A DNA stretch of 64,000 bases from Saccharomycopsis crataegensis. Lineage: Eukaryota > Ascomycota > Saccharomycetes > Ascoideales > Saccharomycopsidaceae. The position numbers and the translations under genes were made by a program. This document shows positions 19,638 through 29,391 of this stretch, piece by piece; the first letter of the stretch is position 1; every line of letters starts with the position of its first letter. The stretch is taken from NCBI RefSeq assembly GCF_037102585.1, contig NW_027043820.1, positions 2,204,501 to 2,268,500 of the forward strand, given 5' to 3'. Below the pieces are notes generated by a model that worked only from the letters and a program-made list of their open reading frames with translations, was not told where the DNA came from and did not search any database.

Positions 19638-20011
19638 AGGGAAGTCTGTATTATAAAGTGATGTAAATTTCTGTTATCTGATCTTTGTTTTTTGTGTGTA
19701 AGATTGACCAATGAAGATATTCTGTGATAGTCTATAGCATGACACAGTATAAGATAGTATAAGATAGTATAAGATAGCGTAATACAAGAGGGATGTCTGG
19801 ATGGATGTCCAGGTGTTGCCACCTTCCGTTGCTTTTTTGATCCTCGGCGGTGGTATATTCTCTTAGAAAGAAATTTTCTGGAAATTTCAATGTGGTGTGT
19901 GTATCATATTGCAGATCTGTAGTTTATATATATTTCCTTAATTTGCCACTGTATATCTCCAGCTCCACAAAGTCCAAAGTGTACTGGGTACAAAAAACAA
20001 TCAAGTCAACC
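19638..20011. promoter_or_regulatory. ERO1 promoter with heat-shock element
   Basis: A 10-bp tandem repeat (AGTATAAGAT x3, 19746-19775) is followed by TTCTGGAAATTTC at 19876-19888, a perfect three-unit heat-shock element (TTCnnGAAnnTTC), 124 bp upstream of the ERO1 ATG. TATATATA lies at 19924-19931. The reading frame of ERO1 is open back to 19850, but this is promoter sequence, not an N-terminal extension. Confidence 0.6.
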
Positions 20012-22132
20012 ATGCACATCCTTCCATTTCTATTGGTATTCCTCTCAACGGTATTTTCTGCCGATTTGGATAATCCATTTATGTCCTCTGATGCCTTGAT
20101 TAATAATGATCTCGGTGGAGGATTATCATCATCATCATTATCACCACCATCACAACAACAACAACAACAACAACAATACCAAGCCGACCCTGCTCCAGGG
20201 TTCATTAATCCTCATCAATGTACCGTCGACGATGGATGTGATGACACCTTCTCTACTATTGATTCCGTCAACCAACAGATCAGACCATCGGTGGTATCTT
20301 TAGTCAACAGTGATTTCTTCAAGTACTTCAAATTACAATTATATAAATCATGTCCGTTTTGGCCCGAAAACCCCATGTGTTTCAGTCCATCATGTGCAGT
20401 GGAAATCGAGGATGACAACAAATTAGCCGATGATTACGGAATCTTCAATAACAGTGAAAATAATGACGAAGAAAAAGAAGGGGGATCAAAGAAGACCACC
20501 CTTGTGGAATACAATTGTGATTATTGCAATACTAGCGAAGAATCTCAAGATGATGCGGTGTATGTTGATTTGACCTTGAACCCTGAGCGGTTCAGCGGAT
20601 ACGGTGGCGAAGAAGCCGGAAGAATTTGGAGTGCGATTTATCAGGAAAATTGCTTCAATAAACCAAAGCTGGAAGAGAATCCTGATAATAACGATGCTTT
20701 GTCGTCATCATCATCTGATGATCAATCGCCGGTGCTTCGTTTCAATAATAAATACTTCAATATTTTGGCATCTTGGTCCAACAGACTTCAAAAGAACAAG
20801 AATATTGACAATTATCAACTCTTGAATACCTTAATGAACCAAGAAGAAGACAAATGTATTGAAAAAAGAGTTTTTTACAGGCTCGTCAGTGGGATGCACG
20901 CATCAATCGGTACTCATTTATCATTCCAATGGTTAAACACCAATAAAAAACACGCGAAATTTGAACCAAATTTGGATCTTTGGATGCAGAGGGTGGGTTA
21001 TTTCAGCGATAGATTGTCCAACATTTACTTCAACTACTCATTGGTTCTCAAAGCGATTTTGAAACTTGGCGATTACTTGAACCAGATCCAATTTAGCGAG
21101 GCCAATATCGAAAAAGATCTTATCAACAATATTGTCGATCTGGTTAGACCTTATGAAAATTCCATCTTCAACGAAAGTTTGCTTTTCAATTATGAGGACG
21201 ATTTATCTAATCAACTCCTCAAGAATGAATTCAAGGCCAACTTTAAAAATGTGTCTTCTCTCATGGATTGTGTTGGGTGTGAAAGATGTCGTCTTTGGGG
21301 TAAAGTCCAAACTTTAGGGTATGGTACTTCTTTGAAGATTTTGTTTGAATTGAATGACAAAACCGAAGATACTTTCGATTTGAAATCTCTTAAGAGATCC
21401 GAAATCGTGGCGTTGATCAATACTTTTGATAGATTGAGCAAAAGCGTGGAAATCATCAATTATTTTAGAAACGAATGGAAGCAAACCGAGGAAGGATTGC
21501 TTAATGTCGAAGAAGAAGTCAAAGCGACTAATTTCAAAGACAACGAAGATATTCTCAACGAGAATGAAAAAATGGTTTCCTATCAACAAAAAATTTTCAA
21601 ACATCAAAAACTGACTGCCAGTGCTTCTTCGTCCTCCGCCAGTTCTGTTGAAGCTGCTCCAAAAACTAAAAAATCTCTTCCAAGTTCAGTGAAGATGAAG
21701 AATGTCGATGAATCCAAGGCCGATTTAAAGAAAATGTTCCTTGATAAAAAGAAAGAATACAAATCATCATCGGATTCTCGTTGGAACACTGAAGTCGACA
21801 GTATTGTTCGCTTGGATAGTGAAACTGATGAGGATATTGAAAATCTTTCTCCAGAAGCCATCAAACACCGTCACATTTTCCGCAACTCTCTTAAATTGCG
21901 TTCTTCAAAACCGGAAAAGGACAAGACCTTTAGAGATAATCTCATGGAGAGTATTGAAGAAGTCAAGGATGCTTTCAGATTCTTGTGGGAATCGTACTTA
22001 TACTTCCCATACAATTTGTACAGGCTTGCAATGGCACGCTTGGAAGTTTATTGGAACTATTATATTGGTAATGAAGAATTCTTCCTCCAACAAAAGAAAG
22101 ATTTACACTTTTTGGACTCCTATGGTTATTAA
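20012..22132 (+). CDS. ERO1: ER oxidoreductin 1, FAD-dependent thiol oxidase
   Basis: Ero1 reoxidises protein disulfide isomerase in the ER lumen and passes electrons to oxygen. I chose the ATG at 20012 because it gives a proper signal peptide (MHILPFLLVFLSTVFSA). The shuttle disulfide is visible as Cys-X4-Cys (Cys123-FSPS-Cys128), the active site as CVGCERC (Cys420, 423, 426), and the FAD-binding region as FYRLVSGMHASIGTHLS. At 706 residues it is much longer than the 563 of Saccharomyces. The excess lies in a poly-Ser/poly-Gln stretch just after the signal peptide, acidic loops near residues 145-165 and 225-240, and a Ser-rich basic region around 535-590. The C-terminal tail (FPYNLYRLAMARLEVYWNYY) may hold it at the membrane, as in Saccharomyces. 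Confidence 0.96.
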   Translation: MHILPFLLVFLSTVFSADLDNPFMSSDALINNDLGGGLSSSSLSPPSQQQQQQQQYQADPAPGFINPHQCTVDDGCDDTFSTIDSVNQQIRPSVVSLVNSDFFKYFKLQLYKSCPFWPENPMCFSPSCAVEIEDDNKLADDYGIFNNSENNDEEKEGGSKKTTLVEYNCDYCNTSEESQDDAVYVDLTLNPERFSGYGGEEAGRIWSAIYQENCFNKPKLEENPDNNDALSSSSSDDQSPVLRFNNKYFNILASWSNRLQKNKNIDNYQLLNTLMNQEEDKCIEKRVFYRLVSGMHASIGTHLSFQWLNTNKKHAKFEPNLDLWMQRVGYFSDRLSNIYFNYSLVLKAILKLGDYLNQIQFSEANIEKDLINNIVDLVRPYENSIFNESLLFNYEDDLSNQLLKNEFKANFKNVSSLMDCVGCERCRLWGKVQTLGYGTSLKILFELNDKTEDTFDLKSLKRSEIVALINTFDRLSKSVEIINYFRNEWKQTEEGLLNVEEEVKATNFKDNEDILNENEKMVSYQQKIFKHQKLTASASSSSASSVEAAPKTKKSLPSSVKMKNVDESKADLKKMFLDKKKEYKSSSDSRWNTEVDSIVRLDSETDEDIENLSPEAIKHRHIFRNSLKLRSSKPEKDKTFRDNLMESIEEVKDAFRFLWESYLYFPYNLYRLAMARLEVYWNYYIGNEEFFLQQKKDLHFLDSYGY

Positions 22133-22853
22133 TATTGAAAGGTGTTTGCTGTCACTTAGGGGATGTATGTGCCTTTTTTTTGAAAACAAAATTAGAGAAA
22201 GAAAAAAAAAAAACTAAAAATAAATTAAAAATATACAAATCTTTGATTTCTGTTTTGTTTTATCTTCTTTTTTTGCATTTATTCAATTATTATAAGTTGA
22301 AAATTTATCCCTTTCAACTGCTATTATTATTATTATTATTACGATTTATTTTATTTTATTTTTTTTACGGTATATTAGTCTTCAATTCTTAGTTTATAGG
22401 TCATTATCTCGTCTCTTTAGAAGATAAATACATTTGTTTTGCATTTGTTTTGAATATTTGAATTTTTACAATTCTTTGGGGTTCATTTGTAAATTTATTT
22501 CTTCTTTTCTTCTTCGTCTCAGAAATCATGAACAATTATCTAAGTCTTCTACCAGAAACAATGTTTGTGCAATCAAATCATGTAGTGGGTGTAAAAAAAG
22601 CCAGGAGGATCTAATATTGATGGTCAAATTTTCCAGTCATGTCTCAAAATTTCCATTCTTTGAACAAAGTAAAACAAGCTACGGTAAATGATACCTACCA
22701 ATATATGCTTACACTTGAAATACAATCCCCGGATATTTACGTAATTTGAGTCCAAATTTTTTTTTCTTCTTACAGGGAGAGAGATCAGCAGTTTCTTGTA
22801 TCACTTTTCATAAGCTTGCTGATTTTAAAGTCCCAAAATAAATATAAAAATTA
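22133..22853. other. Convergent intergenic region ERO1 / Bro1-like gene
   Basis: Very AT-rich sequence with (TTA)n at 22322-22340 and T runs. A frame of 85 codons at 22434-22691 has no domain, no family resemblance and unremarkable start context, so I leave it out. No other element is seen. Confidence 0.5.
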
Positions 22854-24605
22854 CTAATAATATCCCCCGGTTGTTTCCTTTTTACCGTCAGTATCACAAC
22901 CTAATGGGTCCCAAGGGGTCAACAGCACCGGAACCGCCCTTCCTAGAGGCAATTCTCTAGAAAAATCATCATCAGATATTGTTTCAACTTTATCAAATGT
23001 TAAATTATCATTTTGCACATTAAGCTTGTACCTAAGGTTTTGTAAGTTGACGAGAATATTATTAAAATCGTAAACCAATAATGATGAGCCATTGGAGAAT
23101 TTTCCACTCCCTGCAGAACTGGTAATTAGTATTTTTTTATAAAATGACGAATTGGAGAGCAATGATTCAAATTCGAGGGATCCTTTTTTAGCAAGATCGG
23201 AGTTTGAAGATCCTGCATTCAACTCATTGGAAGCGATAAATTCTGAAGGACCATTATTACTTTGCTTTTTCTTTAGCGAGAATTTTGATTTTAATTTATC
23301 ACTTTTCAAACTCAACTTATCAATTTTTGAAACTAATACATCATCGCCATTTGAAGCAAATTGGTTTCCAAATCCCTTATTAGCCATTGAGAAGCTATAA
23401 TTAATCAATGATATGCTTTTTCCAGTTTGATGCTCCTTGATATAAGACTGTAATGATAGATACTTTGCAAGGTATAACTTGACATAAATTTGAAAAACTT
23501 TGAGCATTTTGGAGATAGAAGAGAGAATCTTGAAAGAGTTTTTGAGTAATTTCAATTTCTCTTTAGAAATCGCCGTTGATGTTTGGGGATAATCATTTTC
23601 TTCATCGTCGGAATCTAACTCGTCTCGTAATTTGCCCAATATACTCTTCAAGCCAGATCTGGTAGCGTGTGCTCTCAAAACCAAGCCTATTAATTCATCT
23701 TTAAAACTGTCGGTTTCACCAGTTAAACTTTCTAATTGCTGAAGTACAAAAGCTCCAACTTTTACCAACAAGTAGTAATTATTAGTTTTGTAGAAATCAT
23801 CATTCAAATCCCCTAGTTCATAATTCATTAATAATCCATCCCCTCGCAAATCATGGGCTAATAGAACCGTCAATCTTTCTGACCAAAACGTGCGGATCAA
23901 TAGAGATACTAGCTGAAAATTTAAAGACACATAAGTCAACACGAAATTCACAAATTTCAAAGAGGATTCAATCACTGCTGGCTTATTAGAATGAGGGACA
24001 GAATTACATTGATCTTGAAGGTAAGTCATTACTCTGACCCCTTTTTTCAAATAATTATTTCCAATCATCACCCATTTCTGTTGTTTTTTCTCAAAGCTTT
24101 CCCGGCTCAAGTTTTTCAAGTCAACGGTGTAACAGTCGTTGAAGATCATGTTTAATCCAATTTTGAAAGCAATCAAACTTGAACTGATCATCGATATCAA
24201 TAATTCATCATATAAGCTCCAGTGGGGTTGAGAGGCGCTCCAATTCGAAGAAGGGCATATAGGAAGATTCCAAGGAATTGGGTGAATGTCCTCACCATCT
24301 GGCAGCAATAACAATATTCTATCAGCCATTTCTAACAAATTAGATGAGGTGGTTGCTGGGAACAATTCTGCCACAAACTTGCTCATATCGGCGATATATT
24401 CTTCCAAAATGACCATGTAGTGTAGTAAGACATTTTTCGATGAGAGCTGAGACACTTGAGAGTTACAAAGATTTGATCTGGTGTTCCATAATTTACTCTT
24501 GAGTGACGTGATAGTAGTTGGTTTATTAAAAGCGGTCCCGGGCAATGGGATCCATGATGATTGATTTCGTAGCGACACAGGGGTGATTGGTGGGAAAATA
24601 TCCAT
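22854..24605 (-). CDS. Probable Bro1-domain-like protein (PalC/YGR122W type)
   Basis: Not recognised with certainty. The 583-residue protein is soluble and helical. Its N-terminal 350 residues have the rhythm of a Bro1 domain: an N-terminal segment MDIFPPITPVSLRNQSSWIPLPGT, long helices with a W-x-L-Y-D-E core (HWSLYDELLISMISSSLIAFKIG), a helix ending KKGVRVMTYLQDQ, SLKFVNFVLTYVSLNFQLVSLLI, NNYYLLVKVGAFVLQQLESL and a closing helix with AHATRSGLKSILGKLRDELD. This order resembles the Bro1-like PalC of filamentous fungi and yeast YGR122W, which act upstream of Rim20/Rim101 in pH signalling at ESCRT. The C-terminal 230 residues are Ser/Lys/Asn-rich and probably disordered. A different helical-bundle protein remains possible. 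Confidence 0.45.
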   Translation of the reverse strand: MDIFPPITPVSLRNQSSWIPLPGTAFNKPTTITSLKSKLWNTRSNLCNSQVSQLSSKNVLLHYMVILEEYIADMSKFVAELFPATTSSNLLEMADRILLLLPDGEDIHPIPWNLPICPSSNWSASQPHWSLYDELLISMISSSLIAFKIGLNMIFNDCYTVDLKNLSRESFEKKQQKWVMIGNNYLKKGVRVMTYLQDQCNSVPHSNKPAVIESSLKFVNFVLTYVSLNFQLVSLLIRTFWSERLTVLLAHDLRGDGLLMNYELGDLNDDFYKTNNYYLLVKVGAFVLQQLESLTGETDSFKDELIGLVLRAHATRSGLKSILGKLRDELDSDDEENDYPQTSTAISKEKLKLLKNSFKILSSISKMLKVFQIYVKLYLAKYLSLQSYIKEHQTGKSISLINYSFSMANKGFGNQFASNGDDVLVSKIDKLSLKSDKLKSKFSLKKKQSNNGPSEFIASNELNAGSSNSDLAKKGSLEFESLLSNSSFYKKILITSSAGSGKFSNGSSLLVYDFNNILVNLQNLRYKLNVQNDNLTFDKVETISDDDFSRELPLGRAVPVLLTPWDPLGCDTDGKKETTGGYY

Positions 24606-25305
24606 TTTTTAATTATTTGGTTTTCCTTTTGTTTGATTCTATTGGTAAAGGATGTGAGACTCTAAATGGGTTATGGAAATAAAATCTATCAATACACAGG
24701 CTTTGTATTTTTTTCCAGCAGAAATTTGCCGCTGGTTTTGCCGACTCCACGGTTCAGCTTTTTTTCTTCTGTTAATTAATAATAATATGAAGTAATATCG
24801 TCTAAAAGATATTGATAAAATTGGTTGAATATATGTGATATTAGTAACATATCTCTACTTTGATATAATTAATATATGTGATAATAATGAGCTGGGCTTT
24901 ATAAAAAGTGACACTGCAAGATTCAAGAAAGCCAACCACCAAAATGCCAAAGGCACCTTCCAAAGCCTTTGGCTCGAACAAAAAAGGGTAGCTTGATAAC
25001 TCTACATGGTATTTAAAGAGATCTGAAAAGATAAGAACCCAAATTTGGTCATCTCCAGATACTCTTTTCATGTCGATGTTTTCTGATGGATAGGTCCTTC
25101 AGTTTACGTAATATTTTTCGCCGCATTATGTAATATCAACAGCACCAAATGCTAACTTTTGATGCGAGCCTGCTGACATTTTTTTTTTCTTCTCTTGTTT
25201 GAAGATCACCACATGTTCACAGTGAGGATTGACTTTATTAGCAAGAAAGAATAACACAACAATTGTTCATATTTTTTACAAGACCATCTATTCAAATATT
25301 GCAAG
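24606..25305. other. Divergent intergenic region, Bro1-like gene / DUF218 gene
   Basis: A 700-bp region with T runs at 24698-24711 and 25180-25195. A TTTATAAAAAG stands at 24899-24909, followed by a 15-codon frame beginning at 24943 (MPKAPSKAFGSNKKG, then TAG), too short to call a gene. Otherwise I see only AT-rich promoter sequence. Confidence 0.4.
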
Positions 25306-26061
25306 ATGACCAAGCCAGATATCAGAATTGACGATTCTAACACCATCACCTCGTACAAATCGGCGACCCATTTAGTGATGCTACCATGTCATGCCATTTA
25401 CAAAGGGTCAGGAAATGGTAAATCTTTCAAACATTGGTACATGGAAGAGTTTCAGAAGGAAGGTAATGATAACATTGCATGGATGAAGCAGATTGAAACG
25501 TGTTTAGATATCTTGACAAATAATAAAGATGCCATAGTAATCATCAGTGGGGGAAAAACTAAGAAAGTCGGGAACATTTCGGAATCCTTCAGTTACCTCA
25601 ACCTAATTATGCAAAATAAATCCTATTATGAGGAGAAATACCTAGATTTGGAAGGGTTGATTGACAGGATATACTTAGAAGAATACGCCAGGGATTCTTT
25701 AGATAACATGTTGTACAGTCTCTATCGATTTAAAGAGATTTGTGGGAGATTTCCTGATCAAACAACGATCGTTGGGTACGAATTCAAAAGGGATAGATTT
25801 GTGGAATATCATGCCAAAGCGGTAGGATATAATGATCCCAGTAAAGTGAAATATGTTGGAATAGACCCATGTCCGGACTATCCAAGAGAATCGCCAGAGT
25901 TCAAGAAATTTTACAGTGATTTGCAGGTGGCAGAATGGGAACATGCTGTCAAGCACTTCCAAATTGACCCATTGGCGAATGATCCTGATGGGGTGTTGGT
26001 GGCAAAGAAGCGGAAGAGGAACCCTTACAACACCAGGGCTCCGTACCATATTATTATGTAA
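25306..26061 (+). CDS. DUF218 (YdcF-like) domain protein
   Basis: The 251 residues show the DUF218 fold, a small Rossmann-like alpha/beta domain known from bacterial YdcF/SanA and found in scattered fungi. Family marks are HLVMLPCHAIYKG at the first strand, AIVIISGGKTK followed by ISESFSY, the acidic motif YLEEYARDSLDNMLYSLYRF (equivalent to the E-x-x-S-x-x-T-x-E-N helix), TIVGYEFKRDRF, and VKYVGIDP. The biochemical role of the fungal members is not established. There is no signal peptide or membrane segment, so it should be cytosolic or nuclear (KKRKRNP near the C-terminus could act as a nuclear signal). It is followed after about 250 bp by PXA2 in the same direction. Confidence 0.75.
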   Translation: MTKPDIRIDDSNTITSYKSATHLVMLPCHAIYKGSGNGKSFKHWYMEEFQKEGNDNIAWMKQIETCLDILTNNKDAIVIISGGKTKKVGNISESFSYLNLIMQNKSYYEEKYLDLEGLIDRIYLEEYARDSLDNMLYSLYRFKEICGRFPDQTTIVGYEFKRDRFVEYHAKAVGYNDPSKVKYVGIDPCPDYPRESPEFKKFYSDLQVAEWEHAVKHFQIDPLANDPDGVLVAKKRKRNPYNTRAPYHIIM

Positions 26062-26158
26062 TGCATTATGTATTTATAATAACAACTCGCCCGTTTGGCA
26101 CCTGTCCCCCGATGAGGGAGGTCATGTGCTGGGGGGTAAATGTGGAGAATTGACATGG

Positions 26159-26188
26159 CGATGATGATGATGATGATGATGATGATGA
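26159..26188 (+). repeat. (GAT)n microsatellite
   Basis: About nine GAT trinucleotides in a row in the short region between the DUF218 gene and PXA2. It is non-coding and likely to vary in length between strains. Confidence 0.8.
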
Positions 26189-26312
26189 TCTAATTGAAAC
26201 AATAGATGAATTATCTTGTAGGGCGTTATGTATAAAATGATTATTGGCCCTTTGATTTTTATTTCTTCCAATCGTCAATCTTCTCAATAATAAATAATAG
26301 TAATAATTAGTC

Positions 26313-28769
26313 ATGGTGATTCTACAGAGTAGTATGAAAAGCAAGATCCATACCTTACTTAGGCGCTTATTGGAATCAAACAGTTTATTTTCCTCAAGAT
26401 CTTTGTTGTTTATATTTGTCTCTTCTTTAGCCTCTCTGTCAGCATATGCCGCAATAATCTTTATCAGAAAGCTTATTTACCACTTTAATGAAAAGAGAGA
26501 ATACCAGAAATTACGCTACTATTACGTCCTCAACGACAAGACTAGATCAGCGGTAGATTTATCTATCAAGAAAAACAAGTCATTGCTCAAGTCAATCAGT
26601 TTGGTTGGGTTCAACAGAAATGACTGGGCAGCCACCAGCAATAATGTTGCCGTGAATTTCAAAACAGTTTACATCAAGCAAAAAGAACGAATCAAAAAGA
26701 TTCTCATCAAAAGAATCGATAACGATGTGTTTGAGCGCAACACTTTGATCTTCAAGAATTTCAAGAGAAGCTTAGTCAATTCCACCAATTCCATTATCAA
26801 CTTCAAATTCATCAACCAGCTTTTGATCATCTGGAATATTCTCATCCCCAATGTTTTTAATAGAAATAGTTACTTGTTAGTTTGCCAAGTGATTTTTTTG
26901 GTGGTCCGCACTTACTTATCGGTGCTTATTACCAAACTTGACGGGCAAATTGTCAAAGATATCATCAACAAAAATTTCAAAAACTTTGTTGCTGATTTGA
27001 TTTATTGGTTTATAATTGCATTCCCGTCTAGTTATGTGAACAGTGGAATTAAATTCTTTGAGAAAAGATTGTCGTTGAATTTCAGAACCAATTTGGTCAG
27101 ATATATTCATGATTTATACCTTAATGACCGTATGGTATTTTATAAAATCAATCAGTTTGGAATTGTTGAAACCTCGCCATCAAATTTGAAGCAAAATGAT
27201 CCAAAAGTCCTTGAGAATATTGATCAATTTATTACTAGTGACATTACAAGGCTTTGTGATTCTATCACCTCATTAATCTCTAATCTTGGTAAACCAATAA
27301 TCGATGTTGCCATTTTCTCGATGTATTTGCGAGATAATTTGGGAAATGGTGGTATTCTTGGATTATTTGCCAATTTTGCAATTTCTGCTGTTTATTTGAA
27401 ACTTCATACTCCTGATTTTGGAAAGCTAACCAAAGAGATGCAAAGTATTGAAGGTGAATACTTCAATTATCATTCGAACCTCATCAATAATTCAGAAGAA
27501 ATTTCGTTTTATAATGGTTTAAAAGTCGAAAAGGAGAAAGTCACTTCAATATTCAACAGGCTTATCAAACATATCTCATTTGTGAATAACGTGAAGATCA
27601 ATTATAACTTCTTGGAAAATTATATTTTAAAAGTGATTTGGAACTCTTCAGGATACATTTTTGCAGCTTTACCTATCCTTTTGGATAGTGCTGCTTCTTC
27701 AAACAAATCCACCAGTATCAAGCAATTTGTTACCAACAAAAGATTAATCTTTTCTTTGGCGGACTCTGCAAGCAGATTGATGTATTCTGCAAAAGATATC
27801 TCGACATTATCTGGTTATGTCGATCGGGTTTTCAACTTATTGTCTCTATTGCATCGTTGCCATTCATTGGAATTCAATTTTAATGACCAATATATTAACG
27901 ATATAAAGGGCACAATACAAAATGATTACAATGGCCTTAGAATGGAAAAGATTTCCATTATTATACCAAGCAGACAAGGGTCTTATAATCCTAAAATCAT
28001 TAATAAATTGACGTTCCTGATGAAGCAGGGAGAGAATTTATTGATATTGGGTTTCAATGGGTCTGGGAAAACCTCGATTGAGCGAGTAATTGCCGGGCTT
28101 TGGCCATTATATCGTGGCTTACTATCCAAACCAAATGATAAGGATATTATTTATCTTCCACAAATTCCTTACTTCCTCCAACATGGAACTTTGAGAGATC
28201 AAATTATTTACCCAATGACAGAGATGGAATTTTATGAACAAGGTTATGTTGATGATGACTTGGTAGAGGTTCTCAGACTTGTGAAGTTACAATATTTACT
28301 TACCAGAGAGCCTAATTACATTAATGCCACTTATGATTGGTCAAGTGTTCTTAGTGGGGGCGAGAAGCAGCGTATCAATATTGCTCGGGTATTGTTTAAA
28401 TCCCCAACCTTTGTTATATTGGATGAGTCTACCAATGCCATCAGTACCGATATTGAAGATTATCTTTATGATTTATTGAAGACTAGGGGAATTACATTTA
28501 TCACCCTAAGTCATCGTCCATTGTTGATGAAATATCATGATTATTTGATTCAAATCTTGAATAAAGAAGGAGAATGGAAATTTGAAACCTTGGGTACTTC
28601 GATGGCTATTGAGAGTATCGAGAATGAAATTTCTAGTATCACTAAAGTGTTGGGTGAAGAAACCAAGTTGATAAAGAGGAAGCAAGAAATTGACTTAATG
28701 TTAGAGAATGGTGATGATGATACTGACGTTGAAGAGAGTGGCGAGATTTATTATGACATGTATAATTGA
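26313..28769 (+). CDS. PXA2: Peroxisomal ABC half-transporter, ALDP family (Pxa2-like)
   Basis: ALDP-type half-transporters import long-chain acyl-CoA into peroxisomes; yeasts use a Pxa1/Pxa2 heterodimer. The 818 residues follow human ALDP: an N-terminal membrane region, LITKLDGQIVKDI, FPSSYVNSGIKFFEKRLSLNFRT (the ALDP EAA-like region), NSEEISFYNG, IWNSSGYIFAALPI, LFTLADSA-like and YTARV-like segments, then the ATP-binding domain. Walker A is GFNGSGKT (Lys586), the Q-loop LPQIPYFLQHGTLRDQIIYP, the signature LSGGEKQRI, Walker B FVILDEST (Asp704, Glu705) and the H-loop LSHRP. I prefer Pxa2 because the signature is the canonical LSGGE, which I recall is degenerate in Pxa1; this is a soft argument. 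A second Met at 26334 is an equally good start. Confidence 0.85.
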   Translation: MVILQSSMKSKIHTLLRRLLESNSLFSSRSLLFIFVSSLASLSAYAAIIFIRKLIYHFNEKREYQKLRYYYVLNDKTRSAVDLSIKKNKSLLKSISLVGFNRNDWAATSNNVAVNFKTVYIKQKERIKKILIKRIDNDVFERNTLIFKNFKRSLVNSTNSIINFKFINQLLIIWNILIPNVFNRNSYLLVCQVIFLVVRTYLSVLITKLDGQIVKDIINKNFKNFVADLIYWFIIAFPSSYVNSGIKFFEKRLSLNFRTNLVRYIHDLYLNDRMVFYKINQFGIVETSPSNLKQNDPKVLENIDQFITSDITRLCDSITSLISNLGKPIIDVAIFSMYLRDNLGNGGILGLFANFAISAVYLKLHTPDFGKLTKEMQSIEGEYFNYHSNLINNSEEISFYNGLKVEKEKVTSIFNRLIKHISFVNNVKINYNFLENYILKVIWNSSGYIFAALPILLDSAASSNKSTSIKQFVTNKRLIFSLADSASRLMYSAKDISTLSGYVDRVFNLLSLLHRCHSLEFNFNDQYINDIKGTIQNDYNGLRMEKISIIIPSRQGSYNPKIINKLTFLMKQGENLLILGFNGSGKTSIERVIAGLWPLYRGLLSKPNDKDIIYLPQIPYFLQHGTLRDQIIYPMTEMEFYEQGYVDDDLVEVLRLVKLQYLLTREPNYINATYDWSSVLSGGEKQRINIARVLFKSPTFVILDESTNAISTDIEDYLYDLLKTRGITFITLSHRPLLMKYHDYLIQILNKEGEWKFETLGTSMAIESIENEISSITKVLGEETKLIKRKQEIDLMLENGDDDTDVEESGEIYYDMYN

Positions 28770-29391
28770 TAGTTTTTGGTTGTGAGTAAATAGAACATTG
28801 ATAAATTTATTTTTCTTGTTTTGAAACACCATGTTTTTTTATCCATGCCGGTAATGAGCCTTTTTAATAAGGCAACAAAATATGAGCATCATGTTTTCCA
28901 TTGCCATAGTATAGGCCTCACAAGGAGTTGGCTCACAGTGTCAGTTACAACTTACATTGAGCCATTGATCGAAACACATTACTCCTATTCGTCGAAGTAC
29001 GACGCATCTAAAGTATGCCGCACCACATTTGACTCCTTTGTCCCGTCGTATTTAGTTAGAAAACGTCCACGATTCTATTAATATTCCTACGGACTTTTAA
29101 GTAGTCGGATTTGTAATAAAATTCTGTTCTGTTTTGCAGGTTTTTGCGATTGGCTCCCACCAATTCTTGCAAAAAAAAAAAAAAAGAATGGTGCCTCTTA
29201 TGCACCTTTGATGCCACACATTCCTTTCAACATGCCGAGCCCACTGTTGCAAAAGGTCTTGGATGGATATATAAAGCCAAGACTTCTTTCCATTGGCACG
29301 AAAAAAAGAGAAAGAGAAATTCTGGAGTATTAGGATAATACAATAATAATAAACAAAAAATAAAATAAAATAAAATAATAAAAAATACAAT
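28770..29391. promoter_or_regulatory. Promoter of the secreted aspartyl protease
   Basis: Contains an A run (29170-29184) and a clear TATATAAAG (29268-29276) 116 bp before the ATG, followed by an A-rich leader nearly devoid of G (29340-29391), a style typical of strongly expressed yeast genes. No second gene is supported in the 600 bp. Confidence 0.5.

Noticed and set aside
19850-20011. N-terminal extension of ERO1 from an upstream ATG
   Set aside because: It would bury the signal peptide and covers a perfect heat-shock element and TATA-like DNA, so it is promoter.
24943-24990. 15-codon frame MPKAPSKAFGSNKKG behind a TATA-like sequence
   Set aside because: Too short, no conserved relative known to me, and no splice signals seen that would extend it.
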